In this document: one piece after another, positions 22,560 to 33,795 of the stretch | Layout of the letters: the number at the start of each line of letters is the position of its first letter | How positions within the stretch are numbered: the first letter of the stretch is position 1 | DNA from: Ischnura elegans | Lineage: Eukaryota; Arthropoda; Insecta; Odonata; Coenagrionidae | Reading direction: 5' to 3' | NCBI RefSeq assembly: GCF_921293095.1 | Contig: NC_060254.1 | Span: 186,001-250,000, forward strand | DNA: 64,000 nucleotides | The notes under the pieces: model-generated | Seen by the model: the letters and a program-made list of their open reading frames with translations, nothing else | Told to the model about the DNA's origin: nothing | Database searches by the model: none | Position numbers and translations under genes: made by a program

Positions 22560-23883
22560 ATGGTACAGAAATTGAATTTCCATCGCGGATTTATAAAAAC
22601 TGTATGCGAGTGCACTGAAATTTAATAGGGTACGAGGAATCACTGCACATACAGCCATGGGAAAACTCAACATTAGTGGTATGCAGAGAGAAGCCCACGT
22701 CTTATCTCTGCATGAAAAGTTGAAAAGATGTTTCATTTCGATGGGGATGCATGAAAATTTCAATGAAATTTTATACAGAATACAAGGGAATGTATTCAAA
22801 TTGGTTAAAAAGTTTATAGAAAAAACTTGAAATCCTAAACCTGAAAGTAGTTCTAATATGTGTTTAGTGCTATAAGTTAGGGCCTGTATAAAATTTATCA
22901 AATTTATAAAAGCAAATTTTTAAGTTACTTCCTGTGATACGCTATGGATGCCAGAGAGCAAATATCTAAATGGGCAGAGTATTTTCCTAATGAATTGATA
23001 AAATGGAGGAGACTCATACAATTGGGATTCAACAAGAATTCTTTACTTAGCCAACGAGGTAATTCTTCAGAAGTGGCATTAAAAAAATATAATTCACTTT
23101 ATAATCTATCAATAGTTAAAATAATTTACATTCTGTCATTCTCTACTTAACATATTCACAAAAAATTATGATTTGATTTTTTGAAAAAGAACTTTTGCAA
23201 AATGTTTTGAAAAAATATTTAGTTTATCAATTGAGAAAGAAAAAAAACATGAATAAAAATTAAAGAAACTGATTTTTAATGCAGTGCTTAGATGAGCAAT
23301 AATAAAAAAATGAAAGGTGACTGATTACATACAATGTTCATGATGCATCAGGATTATGCAAAGAGGTGAGATTAAATGAATGTATCTAAACTTGTTTGGA
23401 AGAACTGAAAGATGTTGACTTCATTTTGCATTAGTATAAATTAGGCTAAAAAAGCAAGAAATCCTTAATGGCAGAATATGCATCATGAATTAAAAAAATA
23501 AACTCATGTGGATATCGTTTTAAAAAATTGAATTGAATGTAGAAGAAATTATTGTATAAATGAAATTAATATGCAAAATTTAATTGAAAGTAATATTGAT
23601 TGGTTGTCCTTAAAAGTTTATTTCAATGTAATACAAATTTTGGACTGTTATTCATACTTAAGCAGAGTTGGTTTTCGCAGAAGAAAGATAAGGTGCTCAG
23701 GACAATATTTGTGAAGAAATTTACCTTAGTGAATCTATCAAACGTTTCTACATCATCCTGATAATGAAATTAAATTTTAATAGGTTGACACCTTCCTTCT
23801 TCTTTGTCTTGACATGTTTCTTCTCCTTTCAGTTGTCTGATGGTATCTCTTGCAATGCCTACATTCCTTCGGCCACCGGAATG
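22560..23883. other. unassigned AT-rich DNA (possible intron)
   Basis: If the exon at 22457-22545 is real, this would be the intron upstream of it on the minus strand. No further exon with convincing splice sites was recognised. The short plus-strand frame at 22944-23150 has no recognisable domain. Confidence 0.35.
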
Positions 23884-24447
23884 TCTTGAGCCTAGGGAGA
23901 GAGTGGGTTAGTTCATGCAAGGTAAATAAATGATCCTTCGCCCAAGACATAGCACACTCTGCAGTGCAACATATGGAAAGTCACTGTGGGAAAGGAGGAA
24001 ATTAACCCTTTCACATTCAAGTGACACAGTTTCTAACCCGAGCACTGCAATGGTATGCTGTGAATGCCAAACCTTGTTTCAGCATAAAATTCTAGATAAC
24101 GCTCTTTAAAATCCTAGCCTTACTCGACGCAATAATTCAAAACCCTGAGGGCCCAAGAACTAGGGCTAGGTGTGAAACTGGGGTCCGCTTGTCTTGAGCC
24201 TATGGAGAGAGTACATGCAAGGTAAATACCTTTCCTCCAAGGAATTGCACAATCTCCATTGCAGTATACAAGTCACTGTGGCACGAGGAGGAAGTTACTA
24301 CCTTTTCATCCAAATGACAGTTTCTATTCCATAACCCTACAATGGTATACAGCCCATGTTTGACCCACACCTCAGTTTGACAAAAAGCATAATTGACTCA
24401 CTTAAAATAACCTAGTCTTACTTGGCACCATGATTCATGGTCTTAAG
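23884..24447 (+). repeat. diverged tandem duplication, about 290-bp units
   Basis: Unit A starts at about 23884 and unit B at about 24192, both with GTCTTGAGCCTA. They share ordered blocks: GAGAGAGT, CATGCAAGGTAAAT, CTGCAGTGCAACAT-like, GTCACTGTGG, GGAGGAA, CAATGGTAT and AAGGGCCCAA or GAGGGCCCAA. Both units end near a GGGCCCAA motif; in unit B this is exactly where the 2.6-kb CAG...CTG element has inserted. No protein is apparent. Confidence 0.7.
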
Positions 24448-24455
24448 GGCCCAAT

Positions 24456-27086
24456 CAGCCCCCTCCAACTCGGCTGTTACGCTGCTGGTTGGCTGGTCCC
24501 AAAATCCTCCCATGTTATTCAATTTTTTTAGTTCATTACAGAGTGGCGCTGCGAGCCTGTCGCGCGCCCAGTATCGCGTTGCTGTTACATTCATTTCAAT
24601 GGTGAACCAGCGAAGCTCATCACTTGGAAGATGTGTTATATTGCTGAAAAGCTATTAAATTTGAAGATGGTTCGTGCATCGCGCTTTTGATATGTGTCTA
24701 ATAATTCTACAAGATACAGGAAAACCAGGAAGGAATGCTGAGCTGAAAATAAAAGTTTTTTCAAAGCAGTGGTAAGTACTCAAAATGCGGTGGGTTACCG
24801 ATGTTAGTTTTATGGCTCTGTTATCATTAATTTGGTAATTTTTTCGTGGTTTTAGATCTAAGTGACCTCGTTTTTTAGTTGAAAATATGTGTTATTCGCT
24901 AAGAATAAATTAGCGGTGCAAATAGATAGCGGAAATACTGCGGTATCTGCAATGGCGGCTTTGTTTACTCTTCTATGCATGTCCTTTCTCTTGTTTTTAA
25001 AGAGGATATGGCAAAGCATCCGATATTTATTTACGGAAATTTTTATTTTTATCTTCGCGGGAAATCATTGGTTCATGTTTTTCACATAATACCGAAATAA
25101 TATCATGCCATGTTGCCGTGGAGGCATAGCTCAATCAGTTTTTACTAATTGTGTTATTGTACTTAATTACAATTGTATAACCTAGGTGGTTTCGTAGCTC
25201 GCTCTGCAATTAATTGATGGCTTTAGATATTTAGTGAAGAATTTTGTGTCAGTACAGAAAGAGGAGGAAAAATATCGCTCCACCACGAATTGAAAACTTG
25301 TATTATTTCATTCCTATTAGATACAGTTGTGCAGTGAATTTATGTTTTTATGATCATGGTGAAAGTGTTAATGTGCATCCTACTCTAGTTTTAGGACTTA
25401 ATGACAGTGAAATTATAATGGTAGCTTCTGTTATTTGGTGGGATAAGATTTATGGCGCCCTAGCGATAGTTATACTTGCATCCATGCTCATTTTATGCAA
25501 GTATTGATGTTGTTTAGCGGACAATAATATACACGGACTAACGGTGATCCGCCTACGGATGTTGAGATATAAATAATTTCATATTTTTTTTACTTCTGTG
25601 GATTTGCTGCCATTGCAGTTTAGAAATTGTTGTAGTTGTAAACAAAGTGCAACAACAGTAATGTGGTCAGGATATTTTTTGCTGAGAAGGGGCAGGGGTT
25701 ACTATCTGTAATAAAAAAGGAAGTCATGAGAATAGAGTAAATGGTGGTTATATTAAGAATTGAAAGGATGAATTTAGCTCTTGATATTTGCAATCGAAAA
25801 TTTGGCCCCACCCTTTCATTATGATATTTTTCTCGTGCCTCAAAGCCTCACATTTTTGGTGTGACATAACCTCTTGTAACACCATTATTAGCTAACTGTG
25901 GAGATTTTTCGTGGTAAAAGTACTGTCATTCCACATTTATAACTGATACGACCTAGGATTGCTACTCATTTTTTAAATATATTTTTTTTAATTTTGCCTA
26001 ATTTTGAAAAATTTCTATTTCTAGGCGGTCATTCATCTCCAGATCTTTTGGTGGAAGTGATACTGCCACAACCGTGGAAAACCCTCAAATCTTCATGAAC
26101 TTCGAGATTTATTTACATTTTTCACACTTCCAACCTTTGCCCTTATCCTTTAAGCTCGCCTGTACAGTGTTAATGATAGTGCTTGTGCTTTCATGAATAA
26201 ATGCATTTTAAATTTAACAACAATCACTTCCTTCAACTACCGTTCCCAGACGTCCCCTTTTCCTTTACATTGGTTGCTGTTTCGGTTGATCTTATGATGT
26301 GTATTTCTGTGACTTTCTTGGGTTAAGAATTTAGCAAGGTGTTTTTGTTGTGCCTTAAGTCTTAATTAGGGTTCCCAAACGTACATTTTCCATTTCAGAA
26401 TAACCATTAAGTCTTAATCTAATCTTAATATGAGTCGTTATGTGAAGCTTTCAGTAATTAATTTTGGGCCAGTTTTTCTCATTGCGGATCTTGTAATTTC
26501 TGAATCGGAGATAACCGTATCCTCGTAGCTACCAGTTTAGGATTGCCTGTTTAAGGTGACCTAATGAGAGTTCAAAGGAGATTTCTGCAGCCAAAACTTA
26601 TTTCCCCATTCAGCATAATTGCGCTGGAGTTCCTTGGAGGAGGAAACGCCGACTCGACTGACTGTATCGCCAATTTTTTTTGGGGGGACCGATACCTTGA
26701 TAATTATATGTCAGGCAGTATGCCGTTAGCGATAAATATATGATGATCAGGACGCAAATAACTTCTTTTTTACGAAGTAGAGCTAATAAAATACGACTGC
26801 TAGCAGACGACAACATCTCATTTTCAATTTCTTGTAAAGGCAATGTTTTTTGTACATGGACTTTCTAACTGGCTGTCAATGAAATTAAAAGGCTATTAAA
26901 TTGCTTCTTAGTGTTCAATTCAGTTAAAGGCATTTTAAATTCGTTGTTCCAGCGATCAAGTATTGTATTTGGTTCAATGCAATTTCGTAATGCTGGACGC
27001 GCAAACACCCACTAGCACCATCTATCGGAGATTCCCTCGCACGGAGCTTTTGGGGCCACCTAGCGGCCGGGAGTTGGAGGGGGCTG
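24456..27086. mobile_element. 2.6-kb CAG...CTG element with 8-bp duplication (hAT or P-like)
   Basis: Termini CAGCCCCCTCCAACTC (24456-24471) and its inverse (27071-27086) are perfect 16-bp inverted repeats and are flanked by GGCCCAAT on both sides (24448-24455, 27087-27094). Similarity continues inward in patches (CCCAAAATCCTCC against CCCCAAAAGCTCC; GCGCGCCCAG against GCGCGTCCAG), so the original TIR may have exceeded 100 bp. An 8-bp duplication with CA...TG ends fits hAT or P superfamilies; the GGCC-rich target is reminiscent of P elements but proves nothing. The interior has only short unassigned frames, so this is a nonautonomous or fully decayed copy. Confidence 0.82.
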
Positions 27087-27094
27087 GGCCCAAT

Positions 27095-28244
27095 ATAAGC
27101 TAAGTCACTCGCATTCTTCTTCCTGGAGTGGTCTTCTTGTCCTGGAGTCTCTCTCTTCTCCTAAATTTGGAGGACTCGGGAATCACACCCATCCTTTTGT
27201 TTCTGTACAATCAAAAGGCTCAAAATTTTTGCTCAATCATGCAACCCATCAGATAAAATGCATGCAAGGTTCACACATTTTATGCTTTTTTTCTTCTATC
27301 TTCAAACTCTCATCATTTTGCTTCATCCTCCACGCAATCCTGGAAGAGAGTGGGTAAGTGACATGAATGAAAAATACCAAACTGTAAGTTATCCAAATAT
27401 GTATCATAAAATCAAAGAAATTATAATACATAGTACACATAAATTTCCTCAATATGGTACCTTTATTCCAGTTACCTATGGTAGCTTAATATATGGATAC
27501 CATTTGTAAATGCATATTGTAACCGTTGAAATTTGGCCGGTTACATAAATTGGTTTGAATGGATGTTTTTGAGGGAAGGAGAGCTTCATTTATTTGTCTT
27601 ATATAAGTTTGACCGTGTGTGTGTGGGTAGTTCAGTGTGAATGGACTTGTGTGTAATGCATTTCACCTCCCCCCAATTCCCCACCTCCAGATTTTGGGGT
27701 TTTCCCATCACCTGACTTTGTGTATGAGCTGGCCCCAAAGAGAGAAGAGTGCACTCCTCCTCACCCACCCACACCCACCGAGGAGTGATGGTGCAAGGCT
27801 GCCTACGACCACCTGATTCTCCTTCCCCTATACATTCACCCGCTCCCCCCAAATAGATAAAACATACTTTAACTCCCCCCATGGTGACTTACCTCTAGAA
27901 ATAGGCCTCTTTCTCATTTTCTCCCCACCTTCCTCACCCCCTGAAAACCAACCCTCTTTGGGGCATGAAACCTAAGGAGCCACCAGCTGTAAGAGATACA
28001 TCAACCCTGGCCTTATCATGCTGCCGAGGACTCTGCCATTTTGTCAGGGCAAGCGCCTCATTACATGAGTGGTCTATGGAGAGAGAGGGAGAACCTGGAG
28101 GCAATGGAGTTTGGACCGGAAAGGAGGAAATGAGCGGAAAAAGGAAACAGGAGAATGAATGGTAGATTTCCATCATCAATAAGAAGGTCAACCCATGTCA
28201 TCCCTCCGAATATTCTCTCAGCCCAGGGTGTGTAGAAGGTTTAG
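27095..28244. other. unassigned DNA
   Basis: No gene recognised. The 27586-28165 part is GC-richer, with CCCCC/CACC runs, and gives overlapping short frames on both strands without known domains. Confidence 0.4.
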
Positions 28245-28455
28245 CGATGAGATATGAAGTGAAACACTTTGCAATTTTCACATAAAAATTTATTAAACTA
28301 CAGTCGATATATTTTGTGGGAGTCTTGATAATTCTGCAGTGCAGCGAAACATGTCGACTGTAGTTTAATACATTGTTATGTGGAAAGTGCAAAGTGTTTC
28401 ACTTCATATCTCATAATGGATCTCCACAAAGTATCTGCCTCATCCATTCAATATA
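28245..28455 (+). mobile_element. Penelope-type hairpin element
   Basis: Arms of about 58 bp face each other across about 55 bp: GATATGAAGTGAAACACTTT at 28250 pairs with AAAGTGTTTCACTTCATATC ending near 28411, and TAAACTACAGTCGA near 28295 pairs with TCGACTGTAGTTTA near 28354. The right arm is followed by ATGGATCTCCACAAAGT, the same tail as at 11.26 kb. The loop holds a degenerate hammerhead core. Possible short flanking repeat AGCGAT (about 28243 and 28457). Such hairpins with hammerheads resemble the pseudo-LTR region of Penelope-like elements. Confidence 0.6.
28321..28359 (+). ncRNA. degenerate hammerhead ribozyme
   Basis: Ordered parts match a type I hammerhead: AGTC (stem I 5' strand), TTGATAA in place of CTGATGA, a stem II CTGC-AGT-GCAG, then GAAAC, AT, GTC with the expected cleavage position, and GACT (stem I 3' strand, pairing with AGTC). 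Two core positions are changed, C3 to T and G8 to A, both transition-type. These residues are essential, so this copy should be inactive. The structure ties the hairpin to Penelope-like elements. Confidence 0.55.
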
Positions 28456-28867
28456 GGCTCAGCGATTCCCGAAAAGGAGCCATTTGAGGAGGTCATCCCT
28501 CAGCCGTGAACAAAATGGGAAAACTTGATAAGCCCAACCACAATCCTGAATTGTATCCCCAAGTAAAGAAGAACCTTCACTCAAAGCCCTGATCTAGTGT
28601 TGTTGAAGAAACCCTCATCCCCCCCCCCCCCAAGAACCGAAGAAAGAAGATGCAGAATGTTGAAGAGCCTTTGCCCATTAGTTTTTTTTTTGCATTTTCG
28701 ATTCTATCCTCTTTTCCCCTCCCCCCCGTCCTTCGTGAGAAACCAGGCCGAAGACTGATTGGAAGGAAACTTCCTGTTTTCTTTTTATTAAGTTATCTTT
28801 GTTTTGTTGATTTAATCATTTTGGTAATATCCACTGGCCAGTTTGATGTTCAAAGCAGAGAAAGATA
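28456..28867. other. unassigned DNA with C homopolymer
   Basis: Contains a run of about 12 C at 28620-28632 and a second C-run near 28715. No coding signal is seen before the LINE, which begins at about 28930. Confidence 0.45.
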
Positions 28868-30427
28868 TTGAGCAATTTCATGTGTTCTATGTGTATATTG
28901 CCCTGTTTTTCTGCATTAAATATTCTGTCAAACTCAGAATCTACTGAGGATTTGATGGAAGAAATATCTATAAAACGTGATGGGATAACTAAACAACTAC
29001 AATCGATTAAGAATAGTAAATCTCCGGGTCCGGAGGGAATACCCGCGCGTGTCCTCAAAGAGTTAGCTCCACAGATCGCGCCTTACTTAGAGATCATATT
29101 CAAGAAGTCACTCTCCGAAGGGAAGTTACCGCCCGACTGGAAAATTGCAAGTGTTACACCCATTTTCAAAAAGGGAAACAGAAATGACCCAGGCAACTAC
29201 CGTCCAATTTCCCTAACATCAATTATAGGCAAGATACTTGAACATATCGTTGTTAGTAATATCATGACTTTCTTGGACAGACGTAACTTCCTCCATGACT
29301 GTCAGCACGGATTCCGAAAAAATAGATCCTGCGAAACACAGCTCGCGCTCTTTCTTCACGACGTTATAAAATCTGGTGAATCGAAAAGACAAGTTGACGC
29401 ACTATTTCTAGATTTTAAGAAAGCTTTCGACACTGTACCTCACAACAAACTTTTATACAAATTACAGTCATGCGGATTAAACGAAATAGTTGTAAACTGG
29501 ATACGCGACTTCCTCAGAGATCGTAAACAAAAAGTAGTTCTTGACGGAATTAGCTCTGATGTTGTAAAAGTTACATCAGGTGTTCCACAAGGAAGCGTAA
29601 TCGGCCCCCTGTTGTTCATTATATACATTAACGATCTGTGCTCCCGCATTAGCAGTAAAATACGTTTATTTGCTGACGACGCTGTCCTCTATCGCGAAAT
29701 TAGTGATCACTCTGACTATGAAATTCTATCATCTGACCTAAACAACGTTCATTTGTGGAGTCAAGAGTGGGGACTCGAACTTAATCTGAGCAAATGCATG
29801 GCGGTACATTTTTTGCGGAATTCGTCCAACACTAACAATGTTTATGCAGTGGATGGCATTAATGTAAAGGCAACAGACGAAATGAAGTACCTGGGAGTTA
29901 CGATAACCTCGAACCTCACGTGGGGAACTCATATAAAGAATATTTGCGGCATAGCCCTGAAGAAATTAGGATTCGTCAAGCGTATTGTGGGAAGATTTTC
30001 GGATGAGAAAGTAAAAGAAAGGTGCTATTTCGCTCTTGTCCGACCGCACCTTGAATATGCAGCGAGTGTATGGGATCCAGTGCAGAAAGACTTAATCCGC
30101 GAGCTGAATAAGATACAAAGGAAGGCTGCGCGTTTCGTCAAAAACCGCTACGGGCGTACTGACAGTGTTACCCAGATGTTAAGCGAATTAGGCTGGGAGC
30201 CGTTGGAGACTCGGAGGCTGCGCGCTAGGCTTAGATTGCTTGAACAATTAAGAATGGATATATTTAAGAGCGACACAGAGAACATAATCTTAGAGCCACA
30301 CTATATTTCCAGGTCCGACAGAAGCGATAAATTAAGAGAGATTTTTAGCCGAACGGATAGATATAAGAATTCGTTTTTCCCCCGAACAATAAAGGACTTT
30401 AATAAACGCTTGTCCCAACCTCGTTAG
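28868..30427 (+). CDS. LINE reverse transcriptase, N-truncated, open frame
   Basis: Reverse transcriptase of a non-LTR retrotransposon. Residues after about 20 are LINE-like; the first part of the frame is read-through from flanking DNA. Visible blocks in order: KSPGPEGIPARVL, YRPISLTSIIGKILEHIV, CQHGFRKNRSCETQL, ALFLDFKKAFDTVPH with a catalytic aspartate, SGVPQGSVIGPLLFIIYIND, and the catalytic FADD box at about 29669-29680. C-terminal blocks include ALVRPHLEYAASVWDP and the WEPLETRR region. No RNase H. The 519-codon frame has no stop or frameshift, which points to a recent insertion. Without an endonuclease and 5' promoter it is not autonomous. Confidence 0.9.
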   Translation: MSNFMCSMCILPCFSALNILSNSESTEDLMEEISIKRDGITKQLQSIKNSKSPGPEGIPARVLKELAPQIAPYLEIIFKKSLSEGKLPPDWKIASVTPIFKKGNRNDPGNYRPISLTSIIGKILEHIVVSNIMTFLDRRNFLHDCQHGFRKNRSCETQLALFLHDVIKSGESKRQVDALFLDFKKAFDTVPHNKLLYKLQSCGLNEIVVNWIRDFLRDRKQKVVLDGISSDVVKVTSGVPQGSVIGPLLFIIYINDLCSRISSKIRLFADDAVLYREISDHSDYEILSSDLNNVHLWSQEWGLELNLSKCMAVHFLRNSSNTNNVYAVDGINVKATDEMKYLGVTITSNLTWGTHIKNICGIALKKLGFVKRIVGRFSDEKVKERCYFALVRPHLEYAASVWDPVQKDLIRELNKIQRKAARFVKNRYGRTDSVTQMLSELGWEPLETRRLRARLRLLEQLRMDIFKSDTENIILEPHYISRSDRSDKLREIFSRTDRYKNSFFPRTIKDFNKRLSQPR

Positions 30428-30540
30428 AGCACTACTTTTTTTTTAATAGCTGTAAACGGCTGGTGTCCTAACACCCCCTGCCACACGCCTTTTAGGCGGC
30501 TTGCGGGGTATTATATAGATGTAGATATGTTATAAGCTCT
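28930..30540 (+). mobile_element. 5'-truncated LINE with open RT (family A)
   Basis: LINE homology begins near 28930 in the linker between endonuclease and RT and runs to a 3' UTR containing GGCTGGTGTCCTAACACCCC (30459-30478), a GGCGGCTTGCGGGGTATTA segment and a TAGATGTAGATATG-like tail (30517-30530). The endonuclease and ORF1 are missing. The fragment at 61791-62335 is the same family and carries the same 3' UTR motif. Confidence 0.85.
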
Positions 30541-30586
30541 CATTTTTTGTGTACCCCAATCATCGCAATGAGCCTCCCCACATAAT

Positions 30587-31238
30587 AATAGGGTAGTTTC
30601 CTTCATCAAAGAAAACGCAAGGCATGGATTCCGATTTGTCACCCATGATTAGTGCATTCATATGATAAAAATTATTTGGTTTTAGAAATACCAGTTTAGA
30701 CGAATGGCAATGGTCAATTTTAACCGCATTTGAAAAAGGCCAGATTGGTGCCCATGCGATGCCACTCGATGTGACGTCACCCAGTTTCTATACGGGTAGA
30801 TAGGAGTTTTACATCGTCTGAGATTACCAATGCATGCATGAGGCACAGAGCTCAGGGAAACATCTCTTAATAATCAACTATTTAAACTGCCTGTGGCCAG
30901 AAAGTTTCCCTCGTTTGATAGGGTATTAATAATCCTTATTCGAAGCCGTGCGCTACCTGCTAGCAGGATACTCTGCTACCTGCATCACAGCAGCGCACAT
31001 ATCCTCGCCAAACGGTCACCTCACACGTCGAGAGCAGGAACCATAATGACGTCACACGGGGTTTTCCCAGCATTCATACTTAGCCCTCGTGTTTTCGCGC
31101 GTTCGAAATTTCTCACTTTTCATTTAATCGTGAAAAATATATATAGTAATTTAAAAATCTAAAAGGGTGAAACACGTACTCGAGGAGTGATAACCTTTCG
31201 ATTTAGGCAATAAAAAGATAATAGGAAACCACCCTATT
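30587..31238 (-). mobile_element. 652-bp MITE (family Y), full-length copy
   Basis: The ends AATAGGGTAGTTTCCTTC and (inverted) AATAGGGTGGTTTCCTAT form a TIR. The interior holds GATGTAAAACTCCTATCTAC (inverted), a GTGACGTCAC palindrome and tandem CTGCTAGCAGGTAGCAGAG-type words. Four other copies occur in the opposite orientation at 50241-50669, 56418-56816, 57331-57940 and 59119-59793. There is no coding capacity and no consistent target duplication, so the superfamily is not assigned. Confidence 0.8.
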
Positions 31239-31739
31239 CTCCCTTCCCCTCTTTTCCTCCCCTCTCTTTCTCCCCTCTTTCCAATAAACCAACCAACCCC
31301 CACCTCCTCATGTCACAATATGTATTTAGTCCCCATATGTATGCTATTTTATTCCATTGATATTTGAGCAATTATGTACATAGTTCATCAGAGCTATCTT
31401 AAAAAGACCCAATTATCATTGAGTCAGTAACCCTTTACTTTTCACCATCTCTTTCAACTCTTATCTCATGTGGTCCCTCTATAACTCTATAACACACTCA
31501 TCAAAGAGAGACCTTATGCTACCTCCATACGTTGGTACATATCATGCTCATGAGCTTTTCTTTGAATGAACTCTTCGGGAAAAATTTTTTCATGCCTTGT
31601 TTTTTGGAGAATTCAATAAATCATCTTATGATATACAAGGAGCCACATTTAAAGTAAAACTCATAAAATATATACAAAGTCAAGATTGTAGGTATTCGAG
31701 ATATGGTGCAACAGTAGAATGATGAAGATACAATCTATT
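31239..31739. other. unassigned DNA
   Basis: Pyrimidine-rich at 31240-31310, then AT-rich. Nothing recognised. Confidence 0.4.
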
Positions 31740-31900
31740 GACCTAATAACTAACAGTAAGTGCTAAGACAAGATGGAGTCTTCTAGAAACCATAAAAAGA
31801 CTGGAAAATTTAGTTGGCCACATCATGAGGCATGATGTCCTCATTAAGACAACTGTGAAAAACAATTGGAGGGCAAGAAACGACCATAATTTTCATGTCA
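31740..31900 (+). pseudogene. LINE 3' scrap
   Basis: One frame reads SLLETIKRLENLVGHIMRHD, the GH(I/L).RHD block seen near the end of RTE-like reverse transcriptases, and matches the relic at 20965-21400 in position and style. It is too short to place further. Confidence 0.5.
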
Positions 31901-32194
31901 TCTCTTTTTGATGCATTTTGCAAAATGAATGGAATGAAAAATATGCAAGGTTGGACAGGTCAAGTCGACTGGTCGGTAATCGCGGAGGGCCCCAAGCTTA
32001 GGGGGCCAGCCACAACACCCACGTACATTGTTAAGCATATTAAAGGCATTAAAAATAACACGGATCACTTGAATCAAGTTTTTTTCTCAATTAGAAAATT
32101 CTATGTTTTCAATAATTGCAAAATTTACAAAATACTCAGTGTAAAAAGATTATATAAAAAAAGAATAAAGGTGTCAGAAGATAAAAGAGAATCT

Positions 32195-32390
32195 CATTCT
32201 TTTTTGAACGGGTTATTTGAAAAGATTATTGTAGCAGTTTTTTGTGCAGTTTCAAAGAGCAAATTCACTAAATATATGATAGAACCATAATACGTACATT
32301 ATTAAATTTTATAAGCAGTGAAATTTTATCTTTTATGAGTACTTTCTCCTCCAAAATACCTATTTTTATTAACTTGTATTATGTAATTTA
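32195..32390 (+). repeat. interspersed direct repeat, copy 1
   Basis: Diverged direct copy of 33597-33795. Shared blocks include TTATTTGAAAAG or TTATTCGAAAAG, AATAGAACCATAA or GATAGAACCATAA, CATTAAATT, and TATTTTTATTAACT. No coding content. Element type unknown. Confidence 0.6.
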
Positions 32391-33596
32391 TCTTTACATT
32401 GCAGAAGAATAAATTAGAAGAACGTAAAATTTGTAGTATACATATAACTGAAACATTGGTAACACTATGTCGTCACTTTGTCAGAATCTAGCATACAATA
32501 CATCTCAGGTAAAAAATAAATAGTGCATTAGAAGTGAGTTTGTCAGGATTATCACAAAAAGACTCATTTGAGGACCATGATTTCTTATTATTCCCTGCCA
32601 AGGAACTCATCCAGTAAGTTCATTGCTCAAGAATTATTCTCGAAGAAATTGACAATTTAACACGAAGAGATTTGCCACTTGGTGACCTTATGATACTCCT
32701 TTTTGTGTAAAAGTTGGCAAATAAACAAATAGCATTGTTTTCCGGATAATCCCCCGATAATTTATCTTACAATATTGAATTCGAGATATATTTCCAATAT
32801 GGCTAGCAGGCCACTTGGAGTTTCTCGTGAAGGATAGTTACCAGAGAAGTGGGAATCTTTGAACTCGGAATTCATTGTGACTAGGAAGGAAGAAGTGATA
32901 TACAAAGTGATGGTATTCATATGTAACAGCAACCAATGGAAAGAACAATTTCCGTATACTACAGCCAGTAGCGTGCAGGGGGTCCATACCCCCCACTCGA
33001 AATATAAAAACACTATTATTATCCTTCATAAAAGAGAAAAAAATATTGAAAAATCATGAATTTACAATAGATTTCTTTGACAAATGAAGTTTTTTCGATT
33101 ATGAAAAATGTCAAAATTAGTTAATTAAAACCCTGTTATTAGGACCCTGTTTTTAAAAAATTTTCCTCTTGGTTTTGGGGCCCTTTTGAACGAAATTTAA
33201 GACTATGCCATTGACTATGTACAGCTTTTACCCTGCTCGACAACATTGATCTTTATGTGTACCCTAATGTGTTTTAGACCAAAAACATCGTGTTAATGCA
33301 TACCTCAGCAAAAAGTTTTGCATGGAGAGGAGTAATAGTAAAGTGTTGAATCATCTGAGCTATATATGGCATTGAGAGTGTCAAGAGGTGTGCCTACCCG
33401 GCAGGATGTCCAACCGCAGAAGTTCTATACCGTGACATAACAAAGGGTAATGAGAAAAGGATGTAAAGGACGCGTCAGGCACAACCAGAGGTGGCACTAC
33501 GCACTTTGGAAGCATGAGATGCACCAACGTACAAACTTTGGTTGCAATCCGTGGAGTCGTATGGAAATGTAAAGTGGATAGACAAACAGACATCCT
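32391..33596. other. unassigned DNA, possible decayed TIR element
   Basis: A CAGTAGCGTGCAGGGGGTCC motif at 32966 resembles the end of a DNA transposon, with TACAGC before it and again near 33222, but the far end does not form a clear TIR. No gene seen. Confidence 0.35.
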
Positions 33597-33795
33597 GCTT
33601 TTTTAAGGGGTTATTCGAAAAGGTTATTACGGAGGTATTTTTAAATTCCAGTGCAGTTTCATGGAACGGATTCACTAAATTGATAATAGAACCATAACAC
33701 ATCATTAAATTGCATAAGCTGTGAAATGTTCACTTTTCATAGTATTTTCTCTCACGAAATATTTATTTTTATTAACTATTATCTAGTTTTTAAGA
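33597..33795 (+). repeat. interspersed direct repeat, copy 2
   Basis: Second copy of the 32195-32390 repeat, about 1.4 kb downstream in the same orientation. Whether the two were separate insertions or one duplication cannot be told from the sequence. Confidence 0.6.

Noticed and set aside
22350-22901. 183-codon minus-strand open frame as a whole gene
   Set aside because: Only the 89-nt segment between splice sites looks protein-like; the rest is AT-rich Phe/Leu/Ser translation.
32966-33221. Possible TIR element starting CAGTAGCGTGCAGGG with TACAGC flanks
   Set aside because: The far end does not mirror the near end, and a 6-bp match could be chance.
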